A stretch of DNA of 64,000 nucleotides from Bipolaris cookei (lineage: Eukaryota; Ascomycota; Dothideomycetes; Pleosporales; Pleosporaceae). The notes below the pieces were generated by a model. That model was given only the letters and a program-made list of their open reading frames with translations, did no database searches and had not been told where the DNA came from. Shown one piece after another: positions 53,920 through 64,000 of the stretch. Position 1 is the first letter of the stretch, and each line of letters begins with the position of its first letter. A program made the position numbers and the translations under genes. The DNA lies in assembly GCA_002286855.1 (NCBI GenBank), contig NRSV01000031.1, forward strand, positions 62,001 through 126,000. Reading direction: 5' to 3'.

Positions 53920-55545
53920 ATGCTTCTGTCAAGTGTTGATGACCTCGAGGCAACGTACGAGCGGATCCAGTGCCGGTCGCTCATCTGGGAGGGCGAGGGT
54001 GCGGGCGAGAGCCCAGGCCACCCTAACACTGCCTCTCCAACCGACGTCACCGACTCAGCTCCTAGCTTACCAGGACCACAGCAGACAAAAAGCCCTCACG
54101 ATCAGTGCGACGATTTACTAGACGAGCCAGACTACGACTGCCTAAGCGACTTTGAAGAGCTCGGCCAGAGTCGCCTGATACTCACCCGCGATCCAAACGC
54201 ACCCCGCAGACGCGCAATGGGGGGCGACTTCAGCGAAGGGCGCCTAGAGACGTTTGTCGGCAGCCCACAGAAAGAGTTGGCGGGTACCCAGAACCAATAT
54301 GTCTCATACCTGGTAACCACAAAGGTTGGTATCTTGGCCTATACCTGCAGTTCTGTCTTCACGTAGCCTGTCTCTAACACCTAACCCCGCCTATAGTCCA
54401 ACTTCCAGTCTTTCCAGAAGCCCGAATTCTCCGTGCGCCGCCGCTTCACAGACTTTGTCTTCCTCTGGAAACAGCTCTCCAAAGAGTATCCGCAATGCGC
54501 CGTCCCTCCGCTACCCGACAAGCACAAGATGGAGTATGTGCGCGGAGACCGCTTCGGTCCGGACTTTACACAGAGAAGAGCCCACTCCCTACACCGCTTC
54601 CTCAAGCGGATAGCACTGCATCCTGTACTACGAAGAGCTGTGCTTGTCATCAACTTCCTTGAGAGCCCAGATTGGAACCAGCACATGAAGGGAAGATCGT
54701 CGAGGGCAGCAAGTGGGTCTGACCAAGGCAGCGGCGGCTTCGTCGATGCCATAGCAGACACATTTGTCAACACCTTCACCAAGATACACAAGCCGGACCA
54801 GCGCTTCATCGAAGTCAGCGAACGAGCCAACAAACTCAGCGAAGACTTGAATAATGTCGAAAAGGTTACGGTCAAGGTCGCCCGGCGGCAAGGAGACTTG
54901 GAGACCGACTACGCCGACCTAGCGACGCAGTGCCAGAAGCTGACTACCATGGAGTCCGCAGTTGAGGGCAACCTGACCTCGTTCGCCGCTTCTGTCAACA
55001 CCACCTCACAGGGCTTCAAGTCCATTCGCGATCACACAGACCAGAACTACTTGACTAGTTTGCGAGACATGGACGCGTATATCCAGGCCGTCAAGACGCT
55101 TCTTCGAACGAGGGAGGGTAAGCAGCTTGACTTTGAGCAGTTGAGCGAATATCTGGCCAAGTCTGCTGCGGACCGCGATTCGCTGGCTAGCACAACTGGA
55201 GCGGGCATGGGTGCATCTGGCTTCTTGCGATCCAAGGTTGAGGATTTCCGAGGCATCGACCACGACACAGCGCGTCGGCAACGGGTCCGCAAACTCGAAG
55301 TTGAGATTGAGCGTCTAACGGGCGAAGTAGAGCTTTCAAAGAAGGCCAGCGAGGCATTCGATGAGCACACTGTCAAGGAAGTGGCTGATTTTGAACGCAT
55401 CAAAGCCATCGAGTTCAAGGATACGCTCGGTGACCTAGCAGATGCGCACGTGGATTTCTTCCAGGGCACGATTGAAACATGGGAGAAGTTTTTGGAGGAC
55501 ATGCGGAAAGAGGAGGATCAAAGGAAGGCGGCCGCAGCATCGTAA
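53920..55545 (+). CDS. SNX4: Sorting nexin Snx4/Atg24
   Basis: PX-BAR protein that retrieves cargo from endosomes and vacuole to the Golgi and supports selective autophagy. Two exons: 53920-54324 and 54397-55545, giving 517 residues. The N-terminal ~100 residues are acidic and disordered. The PX domain starts near LETFVGSPQKELAGTQNQYVSYLVTTK and continues with FSVRRRFTDFVFLWKQLSKEYP (basic phosphoinositide-binding patch), PPLPDK and RRAHSLHRFLKRIALHP. A BAR coiled-coil domain follows (ERANKLSEDLNNVEKVTVKVARRQ to the C-terminus), with ETWEKFLEDMRKEEDQRK at the end. The 72-nt intron has a CTAAC branch. Length suits fungal Snx4. A short upstream exon cannot be excluded. Confidence 0.92.
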
Positions 55546-56046
55546 ATGAAGGCTCATGTGTGTTTGCTCATGGACCAGGTGGTGTTTGTCCAGACAGCTG
55601 CCCTTTCTCTATTGCACATCAGGGCTGTTAGCTTTGGTATGGCGGTTGGCATGTGATTTGGATTGTGAGCTTAGGCGTAATGGGCGGCTCTGCTAGCGAG
55701 ACTTTGCACAAGCGGAGTCGGCCGCTATTGATATGGTATCACCATTATTTTGTGCAACAAATTCTTCGTAGAAGCAGGCATCTTTATTTGGGTACACCTA
55801 TAATATGTACCATGCCACGTGATGCCCTTTTGTTATGACGGCTGAGTGTTATTGATGAGGAAGTGAGAAATTAGTGGTCAAGTCTTTCCACCCATGGTTG
55901 CCATATTGTTGCTTTATTTCCGTAATTCTAAATTATGACTCACTCATGGGTGCTATAGAAACCCGTTGTATTCTCTGCACTCTCGCCCGAACACTAGGAA
56001 TTAACACACGACTTCGAATTCTCTTAGCAATTACACGGTTGGGAAG
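55546..56046. other. Intergenic region after SNX4
   Basis: About 500 bp, AT-rich towards the right. Nothing is recognised. Confidence 0.4.
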
Positions 56047-56406
56047 ATGAGCGTTTCTCATATACACACGAAAGGTATGCTGCTGGTTGGAAAGACTAGA
56101 AACATAAAGGCCAGAGACATTACTTTTAAGGATTTACCACGAAAGCTGACTGTACCTAGCCTCCTTGCAGAGCTACGCGTGATGATATACCAGACCGTCT
56201 TCAAAAATTGTATCCTGGAGATGGAAGGCCCAGGAGACAGATTTACCTACGAGTTACACGGCTTCCAGGTCAATCATCATCTCTTCATGAACCATTTACC
56301 ATTTTGGCTCGGCGCCCGAGATATGTCACTGAAGCTAATTTCGCCAAAACTAAAGGAGATTGACGTCTGGATTCACTGTACAAAGATGTACTTTGTTGGA
56401 CCGTGA
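56047..56406 (+). CDS. Short F-box/2EXR-like protein, possibly truncated
   Basis: Open frame of 119 residues, MSVSHIHTKGMLLVGKTRNI.... Its central block LPRKLTVPSLLAELRVMIYQTVF resembles the LPAELRxMIYE start of fungal F-box/2EXR-like domains. These proteins are usually 200-400 residues, so this one is short. An inserted-looking stretch separates LP from the LLAELR part. The frame has no visible lesion. No neighbours suggest a role. It may be a shortened family member or a remnant. Confidence 0.45.
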   Translation: MSVSHIHTKGMLLVGKTRNIKARDITFKDLPRKLTVPSLLAELRVMIYQTVFKNCILEMEGPGDRFTYELHGFQVNHHLFMNHLPFWLGARDMSLKLISPKLKEIDVWIHCTKMYFVGP

Positions 56407-56996
56407 TTGCCGACAAGAGGACAGCTTCTCACCACGGCGGCATATCATGCGATGATGGCTCACTGGGAGAAGGAGCTTGCAATGTGGAACCCAGGGGTTG
56501 CAGTGGTGCTTCGTTGCCTAACGCTCAAACACATTCGGTATCCCCGTCAGGCGGCGAGAGGGTTTCCGTTGAGGTGAGAATGAGCAAAGGGGTTGTACAA
56601 AGACTAGCAGTATAGGCGGTGGTGGTACATGTGTGGGTATGTGGTAGTACTACTGTGTAGTAGATATAGTATGTAGTAGATAGTAGTAAAGGGGCGCAAG
56701 AGCCACAGGACGGACCTTTCACGTGCCAGAAGCATTGGGAACTGAGCAATGACGTGCAATTTCTGGACCCCTGACCCTGAGATCCCTGGCCCTCCGCCTA
56801 CCGAGCCGACGGACCCGTCCCTTTTAGAAGTTTGACCGCCACTGAAGCCAAACGCCCACCCCAACCCACAAGAGACAGGCGGCTCCTGAAGTGCAGATTC
56901 CCCCCACCGCAGTGCATGGTCAATCGTAAACCAGTATAAATTAATCCAGCCCTGCTAACCCAAATGTCGCTGCCACATCCCGTCACCACGCCCACC
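56407..56996. other. Intergenic region with TAG-rich simple repeat
   Basis: 590 bp. A low-complexity stretch of GTAG/TAGTA units lies at about 56641-56692. The C-rich part (56760-56870) is the likely promoter of the phosphotransferase gene. Confidence 0.45.
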
Positions 56997-58549
56997 ATGC
57001 CGCCGAGCAAAGGTACAAGCTGCCCCCCTGGCGCGCGCCCTACTTTTAGCCCACCGTTTTTATTTTTCTGCTAACCACTGATACGTCTGTAGAGACAAAG
57101 AAGCATGAGTGCGTCTCTGAAGACGCCCTGCAGCACCTGCGGACGTACAAATACTCGAGTGTCGACAAGTCCTTCATCTCCCGCTACATCCTAAAGCACT
57201 ACGTACGCTGCGCCATGCATCCCTGCAACCCACAAGACCCGTCTGACTTTAGCGCAGTGGAATGCATTTGTCGAACTGTTGCCGCTCTGGCTCGCCCCGA
57301 ACCTCGTCACATTACTGGGCTTCTGCTTCATCCTCGGAAACATTGTGCTGCTCGAGGTGTACATTCCCGATCTCGTCGGACCAGCGCCCTCATGGGTCTA
57401 CTACAGCTTCGCCTTTGGCATGTGGATGTAAGCAAACACCACGTTTGTGCGCGCTCAAGCATTGCGCTAATGCTCTTGCAGGTACTCCACCATGGACAAC
57501 GTCGACGGAAAGCAAGCGCGCCGTACCGGCTCGTCGAGTCCGCTGGGTGAACTATTTGAGTATGTCACAACATAGCCAAACGCGCCAGACCACATCACTG
57601 ACTGTGACATATAGCCACGGCATTGATTCTTTGAACTGCACACTGGCAAGCCTCCTGGAGACTGCGGCTGTTGGATACGGCTCGACCAAGATTGGCGCTT
57701 TTACTGCCCTTATTCCTGTTTTGCCCATGTTCTTTTCGACGTGGGAGACATACCACACGCATACTTTGTATCTGGGATACTTTAACGGACCTACGGGTGA
57801 GTCCGGATACATGCGCTCTCCTGAACATTAGCTCACGCGATACAGAGGGCCTGATTCTCGCATGCACCTTCATCTGCCTGTCAGGATACTTCGGCCCGGA
57901 GATCTGGTCGACCCCGCTCGCCAACTACTTCCCGTCCTACAAGGCGGAGATTGGCGAAATCACTATTAAGGAAATCTGGGTGCCAATCCTTCTCTTCACC
58001 TTTTTCGTTGCGCACCTCCCTGAATGCATCCTCAATGTTGCACGAGCGCGCCGAGCCAGGAACCAGCCAGTGCTTCCACTACTCAAGGAATGGACGCCCC
58101 TTATTATCTTCGTTGTCTGCACCATGGCTTGGCTGGGATCACCATACTCGAAACTTCTCGAGGATAACCACCTGGTTCTCTACTGCCTCACTATGTCGCT
58201 AGTCTTTGGACGAATGACGACCAAGATTATCCTGGCGCATCTCACCCACCAGCCGTTCCCCTACTGGACCATTATGCTCGCGCCTATGATTGGAGGAGCG
58301 TTGATTGTCAACCACCCTTACTTTACCATTCCCGGAACCACCTTTGGTCCTGTCTCCGCTAGCTTCGAGCTCTGGTACCTCCGGGCATACTTTGTTTTCG
58401 CCGCCGTTGTTTACGGAAAATGGGCGCATCTGGTCATCACGAGCATATGCGATTACCTTGGTATCAAGTGCTTTACCATCCCCGTGAAGCCCAACGAGAA
58501 GAGCCAGAGGTCCAACGGCGTTGTCGACGGAAAGGGCCGAACCGACTAG
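56997..58549 (+). CDS. EPT1: sn-1,2-diacylglycerol choline/ethanolamine phosphotransferase (Ept1/Cpt1)
   Basis: Last step of the Kennedy pathway: it transfers phosphocholine or phosphoethanolamine from the CDP-alcohol to diacylglycerol in the ER/Golgi membrane. Six exons: 56997-57012, 57093-57202, 57258-57427, 57482-57559, 57615-57796 and 57846-58549, 419 residues. The CDP-alcohol phosphotransferase motif DG-x2-AR-x8-G-x3-D-x3-D is complete: VDGKQARR, then GELFDHGID. Around it are [22 protein letters not shown] and about eight hydrophobic segments, then a short hydrophilic tail. Introns are 49-80 nt with CTAAC-like branches. Family firm; the choice between Ept1 and Cpt1 cannot be made from sequence alone. 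Confidence 0.93.
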
Positions 58550-59119
58550 ACCTGACTGTGACTGCTTTGACGACACCAGCGAGTAACGATTGGAGCGACG
58601 ATATGTCATCTATGACTATGCCATCTATATGCTGTGACGTCATCACCTTGTCAAGGGCAGACGTCCATTTTTTTCTGCTGCTCTCTTTCACGATCCATGT
58701 TTTTTTGTTCGAGGTCAGACCCAACTCACGAACTTTCTGGATACACACAAGTGCACCCTTTTGACCTGTTTTTTCTTGGCTGTTAGATCGTTGTTGTAAT
58801 GACGGATGGAAGATAGAGGTCAAGCGCTTGGACGTTGATGACTTGCCGACTCTTCTTTTCTATCTTTTTCTAATTTTTTTGGCATAGTGGGGTATTGAAG
58901 ACGAGTAACTGTTTAATACTTTGATAATGGGAGAGGAAAGTCTCAGGACTCGAGCGGATTTTTTTGGCTCAGCGTATACGAAATACAATACTACTGCTGC
59001 TACTGCATCTTCATGACATGGTCTCCTTTGATACGTAGTTACCCCTTTTGTGCTGAGTCTGTATTGCAACACCAATGACAACACTTGCTACAAACCAAAG
59101 TCTCAGCATCACAATCCAT
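58550..59119. other. Intergenic, convergent 3' ends
   Basis: 570 bp with T-rich tracts (58668-58707, 58866-58880). Nothing else is seen. Confidence 0.4.
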
Positions 59120-60377
59120 CTAAGGAAAGAGCCCTCTCGATGATTGAGCTTGACTCCAATCCCGCCACGCAGCAAACAACAAAACAACAAACGCCTGTGC
59201 CTCTGGGTTAACCTCTCCCAGCGGCATCTCCTCCTTTTCCCTCAGCGAATTCACAACCGGCGCCGCAACCCCCGTTTGTACATCAACATGCTCCACTACA
59301 GCCCTCATCTTGGCCATTGCCCATTCGGTATACTCAGCTCCAAACACCGCACCCGCGCCTTCCAAACCCACGACTCTAAACACCGTTGCAGCCATCAACG
59401 CCGTCCCCGCCGCCTCCACAAACGCCGCTTCATCATCTAGATAATTGCGCAGCAGACACGAGGGATGCGTATCCACCGCTCTCGCTGCATCCAGAATACC
59501 TTTTATCATTCTAACAAGCGAGGCTTGCTCCGCTGTCGTCTGTGCCGCAAAGGGAGAGTGGAGCAGGGTAGCTAGTACACGTGACATGCCCGCCGCAGCC
59601 CAGGCATTACTCGTAGTCCACGCGCCGTTATCTTCTTTTACCCTTTCCGTGGTAGAAGGTGTAGGGGCGGCAGCGTTGGCAATATGGCGCCATGCACCCG
59701 ACGGTGTGCATAGTACATCGCAATACAATTCGCATTGGCGCACGCTTTCACGGACTAGAGATAAATCGTGGTTGGAGACACCGATGTAGGCTAGGATCGG
59801 CGGGGCCATATAGATGAAATCGGACCATAGTGAGGGATAGGTTGAGCGGTGGGATAGTGCGCCGTTTGGGAAACGCGGTGTGGTTTTCAAGAGGGAATGG
59901 AGTTGGCGTGATAGCGCGGTGGAATAGGTAGTCTGGGTGGAAGGGGATAGGGATGGGGAGAGGGAGAGGAGGAGGGCGGGGAGACACAGGGATGCTGGGT
60001 CTGCTGATGAGCCTGTATTTTTTTAACGACCTGTTTGTTAATAATAATCTGCATTTTTTTATTTCCCTTTTTTCTTTTCATGGTGGGCTTTTTTTTACGG
60101 TTTCACGGGAGGGTGTGCAAGGGGGAAACGCACCATTGTCTTCGCTGAGTGTTGGGGTATCGGTCTGGATCAGCGGTCTTACATAGCGTAGGGCGTCGGT
60201 GTCTTCAATCTTCAATCTTGGCGTTGCGCCGTTTGGGAATGGGCCGAGGGAGAAAATGCTGTAGGATGGGTTGCGGTATTCGAGGAGGGCTTCGAATACT
60301 GTGCTATGTTCCCAGCTATGTGATGCGCTTTCTTGGGCTCTGGATAGTGCTTTTTCGATAACTTCTTGCGGTATCAT
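59120..60377 (-). CDS. Six-hairpin glycosidase, GH88/GH105-like (unsaturated uronyl hydrolase type)
   Basis: Two exons: 60377-60134 and 60012-59120, 378 residues, joined over a 121-nt intron that restores EDNGSSADPASLCLPALLLS. The fold markers of the YteR/GH105 group are present: SLWSDFIYMAPPILAYIGV (the Asp in the W-x-D-x-x-YM motif is the probable catalytic one), RQCELYCDVLCTPSGAWRHIA and GAWTTSNAWAAAGMSRVLATL. Members cleave unsaturated galacturonyl or glucuronyl ends of pectin and related fragments made by lyases. No signal peptide is seen, so it is probably intracellular. It is slightly shorter than typical secreted forms. Fold assignment is good; exact substrate unknown. Confidence 0.75.
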
Positions 60378-62445
60378 GGTGGGTCGGGGGTGCTACGGGC
60401 ACAAGGGTTGATTGCATCTTGAGTCGTTCCGAGGCAAGAGTATGGTGAGGGCATCAGGGATTCCGCTGCCATGACGTCTTGTTGTCGTGTACTTGCGCTT
60501 TCGCTTGCTGCCGCTGACGGGTGGCCGGGTGAGGGGTTGCGCGGGTGGCGGTTCTTTTGCGCCGAAGTTGAGCCTCACATAACCTCCATACATCTGGGGT
60601 TGCGAGTATACGATGAGAATTGCAGTGTCTCTCACTTCCTACTGCAATGCGTTCCTTCCTGTTTGCATTTTGATGCGTCCTGTAGCTGAAAAAGTTATTT
60701 GCGATTCGCTACGTATCGTAGCTAAAATGGTATCAAAACAAAAGCGTAGAGGAAAGTGGCTTCGGGATGGCTCTCAGAAGAAATAGCCCATGGTATCTCG
60801 AAGTGGCAGCTTTCTCCTTTGGCGCAAAGGTTGACCAAGCTGACGCCGAGGTGGAATTGCAAACGATAGTCATCTAGGAATGTATCCAAGTCGTCCCTTT
60901 TTTTGTTGTACAGTTACCACTCAACATGTCTATATCAGCATAGTACGAGTGAGTGTAGTGGTAACTGCCGGTGTATTAGTCTCAGTCCGGAGGAGGACTG
61001 ACGACTTCATAACATGGGCTGACATTGGCCCAGCGAGGATATGGATTGTATTTCTTGATTCCAATTAGGCGTACCACATAGAATGCTGGACAATTCCCCA
61101 CCACTGCAATCAGCTGCCGTGCTGATCGCTGGGTTGCGGCAGTACTATGGGCCCGGGGTACCTGCCTGACCCATGTCCGTGTTTGGGGGAAACCCAGTGC
61201 AGTAGTCACTTTGAGGCCGTAACAACATCGTATTGAACAGGAGGGCAGGCTTGCCTATCACTGGAATAGTCGTGCGGAGAAACTAGCCCTATGTCAAAGT
61301 GCAGACAGCTGGCTAGGTTGATGTCTGGAGGACAGTGGGTCACGCCATGTGCCCGTAGCGCTCCGAGGTTGGTGTCTTCACCAGGACCCGCAACGAACAT
61401 GTTCTGAGCCAAGTGGTTGCGCCAGAGAGGCTTCTGGACGAGTATATTTTACGTTTGCAAAACCCAGCGGTGCAAAGAGGCAAAGATAACGGTATCTGTT
61501 CTTGTGGCATGAGTTGATAAGGACGCAGACTTTGCGCGTACCAGTCTAAGCGAGCAAAGAGAAAAATCTGCAAGCCGTGATGGTTGCACAGGACGTATGA
61601 CGCGTAGTCTGACAGCCGACTCAAGACGCTGTTGTAGGAGTGCTGCCGAACACTGGCCGTCGCAAAATGACACCGGGGGCCAATAAGGGTCGTAGAGTTA
61701 ACCCCGCGATCCCCAGACGAGGCCATGAATCCACACCCTTCTCCATGAACCACATGGATGGTCTCCATGTGTGCCCACTGCCGGGCAGCATCTGGCAAAC
61801 CACGGGTGGGTCGCTAGCGGACGCTAAGTCTTCTAGCGCCAGCTAGCGCGTATTCCAGAAGCTTGTCAGGGCTCCGGACATGATCAAGCTGAGCCTCAAC
61901 CCCACGGCGCGCGCTTTTCTTCGGCTCAGAGCCATAAGCCCTCACTCCGTTCATCGGGCTGGGCTGAAAAGAGCCTTCACCCGCCACGCCTTGAACAGTG
62001 CCCAGCGCCCAGCAAGCGCAGAGCCGAGAAAATGCGAGACGCACGGCCAGGGCATCATCACGCCAGGCTTGCTATGTGTGGCAACCCTCACGGCACGCCA
62101 AGGCCATTTCCCCCGCCTTTTCACCCGGTAGCTTGCCAATACCTATCGACAATTGGCTCCCCAGAGTCGCCTAGCTATGCATGCGTCTGCGCCGCCAACG
62201 CTACACGATCGTCCCATACCATGGATGCCCTCTTGGAACCCCAACCTGGGTAGTAGCACCCTTCCACCCGTCTCGGCCCATTCACCATGTTGGAAATCTT
62301 TGCCTGAACAGCGCGCACACCATCCCGCCTTGCGCTTGTCGCGACGCCGTATCTTGTAGTATATAATAGCCTACCATCTCCCACCTTGGACTGGCCAAGT
62401 TTGGTTACCGGCGAGTCTGTCGTTTACTCTCCAGCTACTCCAATC
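60378..62445. other. Intergenic, no supported gene; permease promoter at the right
   Basis: 2.07 kb. Many short overlapping ORFs on both strands without domains. A TATA-like TATATAATA lies at 62360-62368, about 80 bp upstream of the permease ATG. Confidence 0.45.
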
Positions 62446-64000
62446 ATGCCGAACCACTATATGGCTGATAAAAAGCCCGAGCCGGCCCCTTTTGGCTACG
62501 AGGAAACCAATGTCGGCTTCGAGGAGCCCATTGTCCATGGCTCTGCTACTGTTGGCGGCGAGACGGGACGGGGAGGAGACACACACCGTGGATTGAAGTC
62601 TAGGCATATTCAGTTTCTGTAAGTATGCGCGTGTCCATCTTGAAAATAGTCTGGATGCTTACAATCATTCAGTGCCCTTGGTGGTGCCATTGGTACCGGT
62701 CTCTTCATCGGATCTGGTTCTATTCTCGCTCTCGTCGGCCCCGCACCTTTGTTCATGGCCTACCTGAGCATGATGCTCGTTGTTTATAACGTAATGAATA
62801 ACTTGGCTGAAATCGTCACCTTTTTGCCAATGCGTGGAATCACGATCCCATACTTCGTTAAACGATTCGTCGATCCCAGCTTAGCTTTTGCCGCCGGGTG
62901 GAATTACTGGTATGCGTACGCCATTCTTGTTGCCGCAGAGGCCACGGCTGGAGCCATTCTCCTCGACTACTGGCAAACTCCTGTTCACAATGCCGTGTGG
63001 ATCACCATTTTCTTGATTGTCGTCCTCTTCCTCAACATCATTGCCGTCGAGCTCTTTGGTGAAGCCGAGTTTTGGTTTGCCTCTATCAAATTCCTAACCA
63101 TCATCGGCCTCATTATCCTGGGTTTCGTCATTATGCTTGGTGGAAGTCCAAATGATCAAGGCCGCCTGGGTTTTAGGTACTGGAATAATCCTGGTGCTTT
63201 TAAGCCATATATTGTAGATGGAAATGCCGGAAATTTCCTTGCGTACTGGACTGCCTTTGTCCGCGCTGGTTTCGCCTTCATCACCTCGCCTGAACTGATT
63301 GCCCTTGCTGCTGGAGAGACCATTGCTCCTCGCCGCAACATCCCCAAGGCCGCAGGTCGCTTCGTTTACCGTTTGGCTATCTTCTACGGTCTTGGATCTT
63401 TCATCATCGGCGTCATTGTCCCCTCAGACGACGACCGTCTCCTCAGCGGTAGCTCCAACGCCTCAGCATCTCCCTTCGTTATCGGCATCCAAAGAGCAGG
63501 CATCGCAGGATTGAACCATGTCGTCAACGCCGCAGTCTTGACATCCGCCTGGTCCGCCGGAAATGCCTTCCTGTTCTCCGGCTCGCGTGTCCTCTACGGC
63601 ATGGCCCTCAACGGCGAAGCCCCCAAGATCTTCGGCCGAACCAGTAAAAAAGGTGTACCATACGTGGCTGTCCTCGCCACCTGGGCAATCGGTCTCCTCG
63701 CCTACCTTAACGTCTCTAACACCGGCGCCCAAGTCTTCCTCTGGTTCTCCAACATCTCCACCATTTCTGGATTCATCGCCTGGATCGTCGTCATGATCAC
63801 TTACATCCGCTTCCGCAAAGCTATGATCTTCAATGGCGTTCTTGATACCCTGCCGTACCGCACGCCCTTCCAGCCATACCTCACTTACTTTACCCTCTTC
63901 GTCATTTCGCTGCTCACCCTCACCAACGGCTTCCAGGTCTTCGTGCCGGCTGATTGGAACGTTTCAGACTTCCTCGCCGCATACATTACTCTTCCCATTT
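62446..64000 (+). CDS. Amino acid permease (YAT/AAT family), 3' end outside window
   Basis: Proton-driven plasma-membrane amino acid importer. Exons: 62446-62618 and from 62673 to the window end, joined over a 54-nt intron (GTAAGT donor). The joined sequence SRHIQFLALGGAIGTGLFIGSG is the family's helix-1 signature. Further hallmarks are WNYWYAYAILVAAEATAGAI, ELFGEAEFWFASIKFLTIIGLIILG, FAFITSPELIALAAGETIAPRRNIPKA and SWSAGNAFLFSGSRVLYGMALNGEAPKIFGRTSKKGVPY. About 500 of an expected ~550 residues are inside. I take ATG 62446; an in-frame ATG at 62386 and one at 62461 are alternatives. Substrate range cannot be told. Confidence 0.92.

Noticed and set aside
1..64000. CRISPR arrays, operons, secondary-metabolite cluster or heterokaryon-incompatibility system
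   Set aside because: The DNA is eukaryotic; no PKS/NRPS/P450 cluster, NACHT or HET domain was recognised in any frame.

Overview
The window is nuclear DNA of a filamentous ascomycete. Genes sit on both strands and are broken by short spliceosomal introns (mostly 46-121 nt, GT..AG, with CTAAC/CTGAC-like branch sites). The protein set is fungal: exocyst Sec10, dynamitin p50, Arp2/3 subunit 2, an Mdm38-type LETM1 protein, Snx4/Atg24 and a YAT-type amino acid permease. The transposons are fungal LINE (Tad-like) and pogo/Fot1 types, and some of them carry C-to-T/G-to-A lesions of the kind left by repeat-induced point mutation (RIP). Gene style and transposon families fit Dothideomycetes, probably Pleosporales; this is inference, as no rRNA or marker gene is present.

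Layout. 1-2.7 kb: dead LINE. 2.7-10.4 kb: a small membrane-protein ORF, the interstrand-crosslink nuclease PSO2/SNM1 (-), and a type-B carboxylesterase (+). 10.45-10.95 kb: a 499-bp pogo deletion derivative between two converging genes. 11-28.4 kb: a dense housekeeping block with DIP2/UTP12 (-), ARPC2, dynamitin, TPA1/OFD1 prolyl hydroxylase, a ZRC1-type zinc transporter, a PTR2-type peptide transporter and a putative GPI-anchored Cys/Ser-rich protein (all +). 28.9-30.3 kb: a four-exon gene of unknown function (-) ending in half of a zinc-cluster motif. 32-40.3 kb: SEC10 (-), NUS1 (+), RPS15 (-), RPP2 (-), SPT2 (+). 40.3-45.0 kb: gene-poor DNA with decayed coding segments. 45.07-50.0 kb: three pogo-type DNA transposons of three families, separated by only 196 and 45 bp. 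50.2-64 kb: an Mdm38/LETM1-type protein (-), ADK2 (+), SNX4/ATG24 (+), an F-box/2EXR-like ORF (+), a choline/ethanolamine phosphotransferase (+), a six-hairpin glycosidase (-), and an amino acid permease cut by the window edge (+).

The genes do not form a biosynthetic cluster; they serve separate basic functions: ribosome biogenesis and translation (DIP2, RPS15, RPP2, TPA1), membrane traffic and cytoskeleton (SEC10, SNX4, ARPC2, dynamitin), lipid and dolichol synthesis (EPT/CPT, NUS1), mitochondria (LETM1, ADK2), and nutrient or metal transport. Several pairs are divergent and share a 0.3-0.8 kb promoter region (DIP2/ARPC2, SEC10/NUS1, RPP2/SPT2, LETM1/ADK2). I see no convincing new defence or biosynthetic system. 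The most notable material is the pogo transposon cluster with one nearly intact copy, the truncated pogo derivatives, and the orphan half-zinc-cluster gene. Exon limits were set by eye from splice signals and reading-frame continuity; in every multi-exon model the summed exon lengths divide by three.
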